NCBI RefSeq assembly: GCF_038039215.1 | Contig: NZ_JBBPCL010000001.1 | Span: 310,001-374,000, forward strand | Origin: Pseudonocardia sp. T1-2H | GTDB lineage: Bacteria > Actinomycetota > Actinomycetes > Mycobacteriales > Pseudonocardiaceae | Direction: 5' to 3' | Length of the DNA stretch: 64,000 nucleotides | In this document: piece by piece, positions 31,646 to 41,407 of the stretch | Layout: each line of letters begins with the position of its first letter | Position numbering within the stretch: position 1 is the first letter of the stretch | Notes under the pieces: generated by a model | Seen by the model: the letters and a program-made list of their open reading frames with translations, nothing else | What the model was told of the DNA's origin: nothing | Database searches by the model: none | Translations under genes and position numbers: made by a program

Positions 31646-32296
31646 ATGTCCGAGGACGACACGGCCGTCACGGCGGACGAGCGGACGCACGAGGGCGACC
31701 ACGCCCGGCGCGCGGGCCGGCGGCCCGTCACGTCGCGGCCGGAGATCGAGCACATCGCGCTGGAGCTGTTCACCGAACGCGGCTTCGACACCACGACCGT
31801 CGACGACATCGCGCACGCCGCCGGGATCGGCCGCCGGACCTTCTTCCGCTACTACGCCTCGAAGAACGACGTGCCCTGGGGTGCCTTCGACGAGCAGCTG
31901 TTGCGGATGCGGTCGACCTTCGCCGCTCTGGCGCCGGATCTGCCGGTGATGGCCGGGGTGCGCGAGGCGGTCCTGGACTTCAACGAGGTCGCGCCGGCGG
32001 AGCAGCCCTGGCACCGGCGGCGGCTCCGGCTGATCCTGGAGACGCCGACGCTGCAGGCCTACTCCACGTTGCGTTATGCGTCGTGGCGGCAGGTCGTCGC
32101 CGAGTACGTGGCCGGGCGGCTGGGCGAGCCGAGCACGGGGCTCGTCCCGCAGACGGTCGGGCACGCCAGCCTCGGCGTCGCCCTCGCGGCGTACGAGCAC
32201 TGGCTCACCGCGGAGGGAACCGAGCTGCGAGATCTCCTCGACGACGTCTTTCGTGCCCTCGAGGGCGGCCTCGTGGTCTCCGGCGGGGACGGCTGA
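31646..32296 (+). CDS. Mycofactocin-type TetR regulator (MftR-like)
   Basis: A 216-residue TetR-family repressor. The HTH region is EIEHIALELFTERGFDTTTVDDIAHAAGIGRRTFFRYYASKNDVPWGAFDEQL, where RRTFFRYY followed by KNDVPWG is characteristic of the mycofactocin system regulator. The rest is the helical ligand-binding domain. MftR responds to acyl-CoA in mycobacteria, by published work on the family. It stands divergently to the mycofactocin-coupled SDR. The usual partners mftA-F are absent, so it likely regulates this SDR in trans of the biosynthetic locus. ATG 31646 has GAAGGGACG upstream. Confidence 0.82.
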   Translation: MSEDDTAVTADERTHEGDHARRAGRRPVTSRPEIEHIALELFTERGFDTTTVDDIAHAAGIGRRTFFRYYASKNDVPWGAFDEQLLRMRSTFAALAPDLPVMAGVREAVLDFNEVAPAEQPWHRRRLRLILETPTLQAYSTLRYASWRQVVAEYVAGRLGEPSTGLVPQTVGHASLGVALAAYEHWLTAEGTELRDLLDDVFRALEGGLVVSGGDG

Positions 32297-32433
32297 TCCG
32301 TCGCCCACGGTGACCCCGGCCCGCGTCGAACGCTGCGGGTGGCCCGGCTCGCCGATCCGGCCGGCGCCGGGTGGAAGGCCCCGGCGCGATCCTCCACCGT
32401 GCGCCGGGGTCGGTCACCCGATTCTTCCGCCCG

Positions 32434-33294
32434 TCAGGCGGCGGGAACCGGCAGGGCCGGTGCGGGTACGGGTAGGGCCGGTGCGGGCAGGGCCGGTGCG
32501 GGCAGGGCTGCGGCCGGGCCCGGGAGTGCCGGGGCCGGGAGTGCGGGCGCAGGAACGGCGGGTGCGGCCGCGACGGGAGCGGGCAGGGCCGGGGCGGGAA
32601 CTGCAGCTGCGGGGTCCGGGAGGGCCGGAGCCGGGAGGGCCGGAGCCGGGAGGGCCGGAGCCGGGAGGGCCGGAGCCGGGCCGGCGGGGACCGGCACGCC
32701 GGGGTCCGGGACGGCGGCCGCGGGGTCGGTGAGCGCAGGCAGAGCAGGGGCCGGCAGGGCCGGTGCCGCCACGCCGGGGTCCGGTACCGCGGCCGCGGGG
32801 TCCGGGAGCGCAGGTGCAGGCAGGGCAGGTGCAGGCAGGGCAGGTGCAGGCAGGGCAGGTGCAGGGAGCGCTGGTGCGGGCAGGGCAGGTGCAGGGAGCG
32901 CAGGCGCGGGCAGCGCGCCGGCCGGGTCCGGAGCCGCGGCAACGGGGTCCGGCGCCGACGGCAGCGGGAGCTGCTCCTGCGCCGCGGCCGGCAGGGCGTC
33001 CGCGGGGAGCGCCGCGACGACCGGTACCGCGGGTACGACGGGGACCGCCGCCGGGACCGGAACGAGGCCGCCGAGCACCGAGGGCAGCAGGGCCTGGACC
33101 GTGGCCAGCAGCCCGCCCAGCAGACCCCCGAGGGGCGTCACCGGCACGGCGGGCACAGCCGGCACGGCGGGTACCGCGGGGACGGGGAGTTGTCCTACGA
33201 CGGGTGCGGCCGAGGCCGTCCCGCCGCCGAGGAGGGCGGCCGATCCGGCGACCGCGACGACGACGACCGACCGAGCCACTTTTCGTGTACGCAC
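32434..33294 (-). CDS. Secreted Pro/Ala-rich repeat protein
   Basis: 286 residues from GTG 33294, with GGAGG upstream. A basic start and VARSVVVVAVAGSAALLGGGTASAA form a signal peptide. The mature chain is almost entirely Pro, Ala, Leu, Val and Gly: PAVPAVPAVP near the start, a hydrophobic GGLLGGLLATVQALLPSVLGG segment, and then many PALPA units, often in tandem, broken by PDPAAAVPDPG spacers. No LPXTG anchor, Cys or enzymatic motif. Such repeats form extended polyproline-like stalks in cell-surface proteins. The DNA repeats (GCAGGTGCAGGGCAG-like units) may vary in number. It is convergent with mftR, with the stop 138 bases beyond the regulator's. Confidence 0.75.
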   Translation of the reverse strand: MRTRKVARSVVVVAVAGSAALLGGGTASAAPVVGQLPVPAVPAVPAVPAVPVTPLGGLLGGLLATVQALLPSVLGGLVPVPAAVPVVPAVPVVAALPADALPAAAQEQLPLPSAPDPVAAAPDPAGALPAPALPAPALPAPALPAPALPAPALPAPALPAPALPDPAAAVPDPGVAAPALPAPALPALTDPAAAVPDPGVPVPAGPAPALPAPALPAPALPAPALPDPAAAVPAPALPAPVAAAPAVPAPALPAPALPGPAAALPAPALPAPALPVPAPALPVPAA

Positions 33295-33625
33295 GAGGAG
33301 CCTCCAACGGTTCCGGATTCGACGTACGAGATCTTGCGGAGCGCCCTCTTCCCGCACCAGAGCCGGTTCAATCCCCCCTCTTCGGCGGAATTCCGGATCG
33401 TCACGCACCGCGACACCGCGCAGGCTTGAGCACCCGGACGGGGTCACCTGAAGGAGGGTCGACAGCGGTGGCTCACCCGGACGTGCCGTCGGCGCGCGCG
33501 ATGGGGCGGTTCACCGGAACGACACGTCACCCGAGGGCGTACGACTTCGCCGTCGGCCACCCGTTCGGGCCGCTGGTGACCGCCCGTAGAGGATCTGCGC
33601 CCCGTTCGTCACCTTCCGTCACGCA
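33295..33625. other. Intergenic region upstream of the Pro/Ala-rich gene
   Basis: 331 bases between two minus-strand genes, with no credible gene. It should carry the promoter of the repeat protein. The reading frame of the Pro/Ala-rich protein continues upstream into this stretch but has no family-like content. Confidence 0.4.
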
Positions 33626-33667
33626 CGACGACGGGGCCCGGGCGCGGATGCCCGGGCCCCGTCGTCG
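33626..33667. terminator. 18-bp hairpin downstream of the desaturase
   Basis: CGACGACGGGGCCCGGGC at 33626-33643 and its perfect reverse complement at 33650-33667 are separated by the six-base loop GCGGAT. It lies 14 bases past the desaturase stop. Confidence 0.85.
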
Positions 33668-33680
33668 AGGGGAAGGTGTG

Positions 33681-34622
33681 TCAGCGCGCCGCGAGGCGCT
33701 CCAGCCGCTTCGTGGTCGGCCAGCGCACCGAGTGCGCCCAGCCGAAGCGCTCGAAGAACCAGATGACCCGGGCCGAGATGTCGACCTGGCCGCGCTTCAC
33801 GCCGTGCCGCGCGCACGTCGGGTCCGCGTGGTGCAGGTTGTGCCAGGACTCGCCGAAGGACAGGACGGCCAGCCACCAGACGTTGGCGGAGCGGTCCCGC
33901 GCGGCGAAGGGCCGGTCTCCCCAGATGTGGCAGACCGAGTTGATGCACCAGGTGACGTGGTGCAGCAGCGCCACGCGCACGAGGCCGGCCCAGAGGAACG
34001 CGGTGAGCGCGCCCTGCCAGGACCACGTGGCCAGGCCGCCGATCACCCCCGGCGTCACGATGCTGGCGATCGCGATCCACATGAAGCTGTCGTCCACCCG
34101 GACGATGTCCCGGTCGGCGAGCAGGTCCGGTGCGAAGCGCTCGGCGTTCGTCTTGTCCCGCTCGAGCAGCCAGCCCATGTGCGCGTGCCAGAAGCCGCGG
34201 ACGAGTGCCAGCGGGCCGGTGCCGAAGAGCCACGGCGAGTGCGGGTCGCCCTCCTTGTCCGAGAAGGCGTGGTGGCGGCGGTGGTCGGCGACCCAGGAGA
34301 CGACGCTGCCCTGCAGCGACATGCTGCCGGCCACGGCGAGCGCGATCCGCAGCGGACGCGAGGCCTTGAAGGAGCCGTGGGTGAAGTAGCGGTGCAGCCC
34401 GACGGTCACCCCCAGGCCGCTGACCACGTAGAAGCCCACGAACAGGCCGACGTCCACCCAGCCGAGTCCCCAGCCCCAGGTGAGCGGAACCGCGGCGACG
34501 AGCGCGAGCGGCGGGATCGCCATGAACGCGATGACGAGGACCTGCTCGAGCATCGTGCGCTGTCCGGCGGTGACCGGGGCGGCGGCGGGAGGGGGTGGAC
34601 GTTCTTGGGTGACCGCGGGCAT
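33681..34622 (-). CDS. Acyl-CoA delta-9 fatty acid desaturase
   Basis: A 313-residue integral membrane di-iron desaturase that introduces a cis double bond into a saturated fatty acyl chain. The three histidine boxes are visible: HRYFTH (GVTVGLHRYFTHGSF), HRRHH (WVADHRRHHAFSDKEGDPHSPW) and HNLHH (FGESWHNLHHADP). There are four hydrophobic membrane-spanning regions, and the Met-His-containing spacing fits the stearoyl-CoA type. Such enzymes raise membrane fluidity on cooling, and it is next to a cold-shock gene, divergently arranged with a 426-base gap. That may be chance. ATG 34622 (MPAVTQERP) begins the family; the frame extends upstream but into non-coding sequence. A strong terminator follows. 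Confidence 0.88.
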   Translation of the reverse strand: MPAVTQERPPPPAAAPVTAGQRTMLEQVLVIAFMAIPPLALVAAVPLTWGWGLGWVDVGLFVGFYVVSGLGVTVGLHRYFTHGSFKASRPLRIALAVAGSMSLQGSVVSWVADHRRHHAFSDKEGDPHSPWLFGTGPLALVRGFWHAHMGWLLERDKTNAERFAPDLLADRDIVRVDDSFMWIAIASIVTPGVIGGLATWSWQGALTAFLWAGLVRVALLHHVTWCINSVCHIWGDRPFAARDRSANVWWLAVLSFGESWHNLHHADPTCARHGVKRGQVDISARVIWFFERFGWAHSVRWPTTKRLERLAAR

Positions 34623-35048
34623 GCGTGACCTTCGTTCGCTGAGGGGAGGGGTGGGTCGTCCGGAGGGAGGAGACGGTCGTGACGGCACGGTCACGGACGG
34701 CGGCGACGCCGCGCGCGATACCCGATCCACCTCTACGACGACCACCGCGGGTAACGGTAGCGCAACGGCCAGGTCGCGGGGAGGTCGCGGCGTCGTGTCG
34801 CGATCTCGTGTCCGTCTCGGCACATGCCTTTCACGTCGCGGTGCGGCCGTCGTCACGTCGGGGTCTGGTAGCGTTCGAACCGGTTGCAGTCGTGTCTTCC
34901 TCGATCGCCGTGACAGCGTGCGTGCGAAGTGTGACAGCGGGCTCCGCGCGCGGTCCGAGGGTTCTCCTGTTCGGTGCGCGGCCTGTCCGCGCAGCCTCCG
35001 GTCGTCGCGATGTCGGCCGGATCCGTACCGTGTGTGGGAGAAAAAGCT
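34623..35048. other. Long shared 5' region between desaturase and cold-shock genes
   Basis: 426 bases with no supportable gene. The AT-richer parts, GGTAGCGTTCGAACCGGTTGC at about 34867, lie upstream of the cold-shock gene. The region may hold a long mRNA leader, as cold-shock genes often do. GGGAGAAAAAGCT precedes the ATG. Confidence 0.45.
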
Positions 35049-35252
35049 ATGCCGCAGGGCACCGTCAAGTGGTTCAACGCCGAGAAGGGCTTCGGCTTCA
35101 TCGCCACCGACGACAACGGGCCGGACGTGTTCGTCCACTACTCGGCCATCCAGACCAACGGCTTCCGGACCCTGGAGGAGAACCAGCGCGTCTCCTTCGA
35201 GGCCAGCCAGGGCGCCAAGGGTCCGCAGGCCGACACCGTGACCCCGCTCTGA
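35049..35252 (+). CDS. cspA: Cold-shock protein (CspA family)
   Basis: A 67-residue single cold-shock domain that binds single-stranded RNA and DNA through RNP1 KGFGFIA and RNP2 VFVHYSAI. The order is [67 protein letters not shown], matching the family length throughout. It melts RNA secondary structure and is a general RNA chaperone. The start has GGGAGAAAAAGCT upstream. A UUCG-capped terminator follows, so it is monocistronic. Confidence 0.96.
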   Translation: MPQGTVKWFNAEKGFGFIATDDNGPDVFVHYSAIQTNGFRTLEENQRVSFEASQGAKGPQADTVTPL

Positions 35253-35302
35253 CGAACCTTCCGGTTTACGACGAGCTTCCGCCCCTGTAAGCAAGGGGCG
35301 AT

Positions 35303-35338
35303 CCGATGCCGGCGATCCTTCGGGGTCGCCGGCATCGG
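35303..35338 (+). terminator. UUCG-tetraloop hairpin after the cold-shock gene
   Basis: CCGATGCCGGCGATCC and GGGTCGCCGGCATCGG form a 16-bp stem (one T-G wobble) closed by TTCG. A smaller GCCCCT/AGGGGC hairpin sits at 35281-35299. It lies between convergent genes and could serve both. Confidence 0.85.
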
Positions 35339-35369
35339 CACGTCCGGGGGCTGTCCGCAGGGCAGACCC

Positions 35370-36296
35370 TCACAGGTACCTCTTCAGCCAGTCCGCGGTG
35401 AGCGCCAGGCCCTCGTCGACGCCCCGGGGCGCGAATCCCAGCGCGCGGGCACCGGCGTCGTCCATGTGCACCGGCGGGAAGCCGCCGTAGACCTCCGAGC
35501 GTCTCGCGAAGGTCGGCGCGTCCGGTCCCAGGGCCGAACCGGGCGGCAGCGTCCGCACCCGGTGCGGGCTGCCCAGCAGTTCGGCGGCCGTGTTCACCAC
35601 CCGTCCGAACGGCGCGACCTCGCCGCACAGCACGTACCGTTTCCCGGCGCCCCCGTCGTCGAGCACGCGCAGCAGGCCCTCGGCGACGTCGGTCACCTGC
35701 ACCCAGCCCATCGGCGCGTCGACGACCGTCGTGATCGTGCCGCGCGCCGCCTCCAGGAAGAGCCCGTTGTAGCTGAACGGCCCCCGGGGGCTCGGGCCGT
35801 AGATGCTGACGGGACAGGCGATCGAGACGGACAGGTCGTCGGCGGCGAGGACCAGTGCGTCCGCCTCCGCCTTGCTCGCGGAGTAGGGGTCGTCGAGCGC
35901 CGCGGGCGCGACGGGCTCCTCGGCGACGAGACCGGTGGCATCCATCACGGCCGCGCTGCTCGACGTCTGCACGAATCGCGGGACGCCCGCCTCGCGGGCC
36001 GCGGCGAGGATCGCCCGGGTCCCCTCCAGGTTCGCGTGCCGCACCTGCTCCGGCGTCCCGCCGACCGTCCCGGCGAGATGCAGGACCGCGGTGCAGTCGT
36101 CGACGGCCTTCACGAGGTCGTCCGAGTCCAGGTCCCCGGCGACGACCTCGACGCCCGCGGGAAGCAGCTCGGCGGCCCGTCCCGGATTCCGCACCAGGGC
36201 CCGCACCGGTCGTGACCTGCGCACGAGCAGGTCGACGAGCACGCTCCCGAGATATCCGGTGGCTCCGGTGACGAACAGCATCGGAACATCATCCAC
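35370..36296 (-). CDS. NAD-dependent epimerase/dehydratase-like extended SDR
   Basis: 308 residues. MLFVTGATGYLGSVLVDLLVRR holds the extended-SDR nucleotide motif GxxGxxG, DLDSDDLVKAVDDCTAVLHLAG follows, and the catalytic Tyr-x3-Lys is in DDPYSASKAEADAL. The end KRYL after FAPRGVDEGLALTADW fits dihydroflavonol-4-reductase-like or cinnamoyl-reductase-like members. A start at GTG 36296 (MDDVPMLF) or ATG 36281 (MLFVTG) is possible; the second lies directly at the family start. The substrate is unknown. It is convergent with the cold-shock gene, and 274 non-coding bases precede it. Confidence 0.78.
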   Translation of the reverse strand: MDDVPMLFVTGATGYLGSVLVDLLVRRSRPVRALVRNPGRAAELLPAGVEVVAGDLDSDDLVKAVDDCTAVLHLAGTVGGTPEQVRHANLEGTRAILAAAREAGVPRFVQTSSSAAVMDATGLVAEEPVAPAALDDPYSASKAEADALVLAADDLSVSIACPVSIYGPSPRGPFSYNGLFLEAARGTITTVVDAPMGWVQVTDVAEGLLRVLDDGGAGKRYVLCGEVAPFGRVVNTAAELLGSPHRVRTLPPGSALGPDAPTFARRSEVYGGFPPVHMDDAGARALGFAPRGVDEGLALTADWLKRYL

Positions 36297-36570
36297 CGCT
36301 CGTCCGCGGGACGGGCGGTCGCCGGCGGGGCCCGGATCAGGGCGTTCGCCGCCCGGCGGCCGCCCGTCCCGGTCCGGGAACCGGTGAGCCGTCGGTCACC
36401 GGTCGGCCGGCCACCGTTCGTCGGGCCGTTCTCCATTCGTCTCCTCGTCACGTGCGGTCACCGCCGGACACCCCCGGGTGGACACCTGGAGGCTCTCAGG
36501 GGGTGTTTCATCTCATGTGTGAAGGGGCGCCGACGACGGCGCACCGGCGGGCGAATCAAGGAGGTCGGCG

Positions 36571-37095
36571 ATGTCGTGGTGGGACAGCTACCGGGCCGTC
36601 TACGGCGCGGAGCTGAGGGCTGCCGCGCGTGAGTACGTCGACCACGGGTGGCCGTTGGTCCCCGGGCCGGGTGCGGACGTGCTCCTCGACACGGGGTCCG
36701 TCCTCGACATCGTGGAGGTGCCGGCCGAGGTCGGGCGTACCGTCTGCGCCACCCTGCGTGACCAGGGCCAGGTGGTCCCGGTCGCCGCGACGCCGCGCGA
36801 CACGTGGTGGTTCCCGATGACCCCGAACCACGCCCTCCCGGCCGAGCTCAGCCTGCACACGGACGTCGTGCTGCACACCGACGGCATCGGGGTCCTCGCC
36901 CCGCCGACGGAGCGGCCGGACGGCTGGGTGCACTGGCGGGTCGCCCCGGGCCTGGTCGGCTACCGGGTGCCCGACGCAGACGTGATCATCGAGGCCGTGA
37001 CCGCCGCCGTCCGGCGGCGGGCGGTGAACGACGACGAGCAGCCGGGTGCCCAGCGGCCCGCCGAGGCCGTCGTCGCCGGAGTGCGCAGGGCCTGA
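36571..37095 (+). CDS. Prim-pol N-terminal-like protein of unknown function
   Basis: 174 residues from ATG 36571 with a strong AAGGAGG seven bases upstream. The layout YRAVYGAELRAAAREYVDHGWPLVPGPGADVLLDTGSVLDIVEVPAEVG...DTWWFPMTPNH...GWVHWRVAPGLVG resembles the N-terminal bifunctional DNA primase/polymerase-like domain found in stand-alone actinobacterial proteins. The acidic catalytic pair expected of an active primase is not evident, so activity is doubtful. It has no partner gene. The following 363 bases contain a hairpin that may terminate it. Confidence 0.5.
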   Translation: MSWWDSYRAVYGAELRAAAREYVDHGWPLVPGPGADVLLDTGSVLDIVEVPAEVGRTVCATLRDQGQVVPVAATPRDTWWFPMTPNHALPAELSLHTDVVLHTDGIGVLAPPTERPDGWVHWRVAPGLVGYRVPDADVIIEAVTAAVRRRAVNDDEQPGAQRPAEAVVAGVRRA

Positions 37096-37458
37096 CCCTG
37101 CGCCGGCGCGTCCGGCTCGTCGTCCGCGATCCCGCGGGGCATCGCCCCGCGCCGGACGACCCGGACGCACCTGGTGCGGCTCGGCGGCGGGGAGCACTTC
37201 TCCCCGAGCCTGGCAGCCGCACCCCGAACATGGCCGGGGCCGACGGAACACCGTCGGTCCCGGCCAGAACCATCTCCGGGCTCGTCCCGAGGGCGTCCCG
37301 GCCGGGGCGTGGGGGCAGCACACCCCGGCCGTTCGCGGCGGGGCGGCCCCGCGCGAGGGACCGGCGGACGGGTGGTCGCACCGCACGCGCGCCGGTGCTC
37401 GACCCGGGCCCGGCCGGTCCGGACGACGAGTGTTCGCACGGGCAGGCACTATGGGTTC
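37096..37458. other. 363-base intergenic region with a hairpin
   Basis: No gene is supported. It contains GGCCGGGGCCGACGG (37232-37246) and CCGTCGGTCCCGGCC (37251-37265) around AACA, a 15-bp stem with one G-T pair, likely a terminator of the upstream gene. The promoter of the DUF445 gene should lie in its last 150 bases. Confidence 0.5.
37232..37265. terminator. 15-bp hairpin after the prim-pol-like gene
   Basis: Arms 37232-37246 and 37251-37265 pair fully apart from one G-T wobble, with loop AACA. It is 136 bases beyond the stop at 37095, so it may alternatively be a structural element of the DUF445 leader. Confidence 0.5.
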
Positions 37459-38802
37459 GTGTCCCTCTCCGACCGCACCGACGTCGTCCCCGTGACCGAG
37501 CCCCCCGGACCGCGGCGTGGGACGCGGCCGTCCGTCCCGCTCGGTGCCTTCGGCCCGGTCGACGAGGAGATCAAGCGCCGCGATCTCCGGAAGATGAAGA
37601 TGGTCGCCACCGGGTTCCTGCTCGGCGCGACGGTGCTGTTCCTCGTCATGCGCTACCTGGAGCAGATCCAGGGCCAGGCGTGGGCCGGCTACGTCCGGGC
37701 CGCGGCCGAGGCCGGCATGGTCGGTGCGCTGGCGGACTGGTTCGCCGTCACCGCGCTGTTCCGGCATCCGCTGGGGATCCCGATCCCGCACACGGCGATC
37801 ATCCCGCGCAAGAAGGACACCATCGGCGATAGCCTCGGGGACTTCGTCGGCGAGAACTTCCTGTCCGAGGACGTCGTGCGGGACAAGCTCCGGCGCGTCG
37901 AGGTGTCCTCGCGGGTCGGCGCCTGGATCGGCCAGGAGGCGAACGCGGACCGCATCACCGCGGAGCTCGCGACGGCCGCGCGCGGTGTCGTCACCGTCCT
38001 GCGGGACGACGACGTGCAGGAGATCATCGAGCAGATCCTGGTCCGCAAGATCCTGGAGAAGGAGGTCGGGCCGCCGCTGGGCAAGATCCTCGAGGGGATC
38101 CTCGCCGACGGGGCGCACCGGCGGCTCGTCGACCTCGTGTGCGACCGTGCCTACGACTGGGTCACCGACAACCAGGAGATGGTCCTGCGGGTCGTGCACG
38201 AGCGCGCGCCCATGTGGACGCCGCGGTTCGTCGACGACATGGTCGCGGACAAGCTGTTCAACGAGGTCCGCTCCTACGCCTGGGCGGTCAAGACGGACCC
38301 CGAGCACCCGCTGCGGCACGCCGTGGACCGCTTCCTCAGCGAGTTCGCCGGAGACCTGCAGATGGACCCGGCGACCATCGCCCGTGCCGAGCAGGTCAAG
38401 CAGCAGGTCATCGAGCACCCCGAGGTGCAGAAGTTCATCGGGCAGGCCTGGGGCGTCGTCAAGGGCATGATCCTCGACGCCGCGGCGGACCCGTCGAGCG
38501 CGCTGCGGCTGCGGGTCCGGGACGGCCTGATGAGCTTCGGCGCCCGGCTCACCCACGACGCGGAGCTGCGCGGGAAGCTCGACGGCTGGCTCGCGGACGC
38601 GGCGGGCTACGTCGTGCGGCACTACCGCCACGAGATCACCACGCTGATCACCGACACCGTCGCGAAGTGGGACGCCGCGGAGACCTCGCGCAAGATCGAG
38701 CTCCAGGTCGGGCGGGACCTCCAGTTCATCCGGATCAACGGCACGGTCGTCGGCGCGCTCGCCGGGCTGGTCATCTACACGGTCTCGGAGCTGCTGTTCT
38801 GA
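37459..38802 (+). CDS. DUF445 membrane-associated protein
   Basis: 447 residues of the DUF445 family. A single N-terminal membrane segment (MVATGFLLGATVLFLVMRYL) precedes the conserved AAAEAGMVGALADWFAVTALFRHPLGIPIPHTAIIPRKKDTIGDSLGDFVGENFL. The long helical middle follows, and the C-terminus carries a second hydrophobic segment (GTVVGALAGLVIYTVSELLF). The family function is not established; envelope stability has been suggested. GTG 37459 was chosen; the frame is open from 37174 through non-coding sequence. The ABC pair follows after 60 bases. Confidence 0.85.
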   Translation: MSLSDRTDVVPVTEPPGPRRGTRPSVPLGAFGPVDEEIKRRDLRKMKMVATGFLLGATVLFLVMRYLEQIQGQAWAGYVRAAAEAGMVGALADWFAVTALFRHPLGIPIPHTAIIPRKKDTIGDSLGDFVGENFLSEDVVRDKLRRVEVSSRVGAWIGQEANADRITAELATAARGVVTVLRDDDVQEIIEQILVRKILEKEVGPPLGKILEGILADGAHRRLVDLVCDRAYDWVTDNQEMVLRVVHERAPMWTPRFVDDMVADKLFNEVRSYAWAVKTDPEHPLRHAVDRFLSEFAGDLQMDPATIARAEQVKQQVIEHPEVQKFIGQAWGVVKGMILDAAADPSSALRLRVRDGLMSFGARLTHDAELRGKLDGWLADAAGYVVRHYRHEITTLITDTVAKWDAAETSRKIELQVGRDLQFIRINGTVVGALAGLVIYTVSELLF

Positions 38803-38862
38803 GCTGCGCCGGAGGCGCAAATCGGGCGAAAAGTGTCGGGGGCCCGCTCTAGTCTCCGCGAT

Positions 38863-39848
<986 letters not shown>

Positions 39849-39852
<4 letters not shown>

Positions 39853-40652
39853 ACCCCGTGTCGCAGGCCGTCCGGGACGGCAGCATCGTCACCTGGCGGA
39901 ACCTGGTCGGGATGAAGCGCGTCCCGGACGCGCTGATCGGCCTGACCGTGCAGCCGATCATGTTCGTACTGCTCTTCGCGCTGGTGTTCGCCGGCAGCCT
40001 CGGCGGGGACACCTACCGGGAGTTCCTGATCGCCGGGATCTTCGCCCAGACCGTCGCGTTCAACGTCTTCTTCACGACGATCGGGATGGCGAACGACCTG
40101 GGCAAGGGCGTGATCGACCGGTTCCGGTCGCTGCCCATGTCCCGGGTGGCGGTGGTGCTCGGGCGGACCACGGCGGACCTGGGCGTCGGGGTGATCACGC
40201 TGATCGTCATGGCGCTCACCGGGCTGGTCGTCGGCTGGCGGATCCGGGGGAGCTGGCTGGACGCGCTGGCCGGCTTCGGGCTGCTCCTGCTGTTCTCCTT
40301 CGCGATGTCCTGGATCGGTGTGTTCGTGGGGCTGGTCGCTCGGAACGTGGAGGTCGCGCAGAGCGTCGGGCTGCTCTGGCTCTTCCCGTTCACGTTCCTG
40401 TCCAGCGCGTTCGTCTCGGTCCAGGGGTTCCCGGGCTGGCTGCAGCCGGTGGGCGAGTGGAACCCGGTGAGCGCGGTGGCGCGGGCGTCACGGGTGCTGT
40501 TCGGCAACCCGACCCAGCTGCCGGGCTTCCCGGAGTCCACGGCCTGGCCGGCGCAGAACGCCGTCCTCTATGCCGTGCTGTCGTCGCTCGTGATCGTCGC
40601 GGTCTTCCTGCCGCTCGCGGTCGCTCGCTACCGCCACGTGGCGAGCAGGTAA
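39849..40652 (+). CDS. ABC-2 type transporter permease (DrrB-like)
   Basis: A 267-residue inner-membrane protein with six hydrophobic helices. QPIMFVLLFALVFAGSLGG is the first, IAGIFAQTVAFNVFFTTIGMANDLGKGVIDRFRSLPMSR carries the coupling segment of DrrB permeases, and WNPVSAVARASRVLFGNP lies before the last helices. GTG 39849 overlaps the stop of the ATPase gene, so the two are translationally coupled. Together they form a drug/lipid efflux pump whose substrate cannot be read from the sequence. Confidence 0.88.
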
Positions 40653-40943
40653 CCCCACCACTCGCGTCGTGGAGGCACAACCAAGCTCGACTGCCCCATG
40701 AGAGGGCGGCTCCTACGGCCAGGCCCGGCCCCACCGCCCACCGGGCCGGCGCACCGATCGTCCCGCCCGCGGCCACCGCGACGGACGGCCGGGAGCTGGC
40801 CGGACAGGGTTGCGGGCACGGCCCAGACCCCACGGGTGCGGTGATCGGGACGTGGCGCAGCCCACGCGACCAGCGCAAGCATTCCGCTTGCAACAGCTAG
40901 CACTCGTGCGTACGGTCGGTGGCGTGCGAGGAGGTGAATGCAG

Positions 40944-41402
40944 ATGACTGAAGACTCGAAGAGTGACGGCACCACCGAACGCGTCGGCCAGGCGGTCGAG
41001 CAGGTCGGTCAGGCCGTCGGCCAGGCGGTCGACGACATCGGCTCCTACATCCGGGCCCAGCGGGAGACCGCCCAGGTCAGCCTGCGTCAGCTCGCCCGGA
41101 CCGCCGGCGTGAGCAATCCCTACCTCAGCCAGATCGAGCGGGGGCTGCGCAAGCCGTCGGCCGAGATCCTGCAGCAGATCGCCAAGGGGCTCCGGATCTC
41201 CGCCGAGGCGCTCTACGTCAAGGCCGGGATCCTCGAGGAGAGGCCGCTGAGCGTGGTCACGGACGCGGTCCTGTCCGACGTCACGCTGACCGAGCGGCAG
41301 AAGCAGGTCCTGCTCGACATCTACCAGTCCTTCCGCCGCGAGAACGACCTACCGGCCGACCCCGGCGAACCAGCAGTTCCGACACCAGAACAGGGGAAGT
41401 GA
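40944..41402 (+). CDS. XRE-family HTH regulator upstream of the HbhA-like gene
   Basis: 152 residues with an N-terminal acidic, Gln/Val-repeat lead (VGQAVEQVGQAVGQAVDDIGSYIRAQRE). An HTH_3 domain follows: SLRQLARTAGVSNPYLSQIERGLRKPSAEILQQIAKGLRISAEALYVKAG. It resembles the regulator that precedes hbhA in mycobacteria. The start ATG 40944 lies eight bases after GAGGAGGT; ATG 40938 is too close to that site. Its stop overlaps the alternative start of the next gene (GTGA), so it belongs to the same operon as the HbhA-like gene. Confidence 0.85.
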   Translation: MTEDSKSDGTTERVGQAVEQVGQAVGQAVDDIGSYIRAQRETAQVSLRQLARTAGVSNPYLSQIERGLRKPSAEILQQIAKGLRISAEALYVKAGILEERPLSVVTDAVLSDVTLTERQKQVLLDIYQSFRRENDLPADPGEPAVPTPEQGK

Positions 41403-41407
41403 TCACC

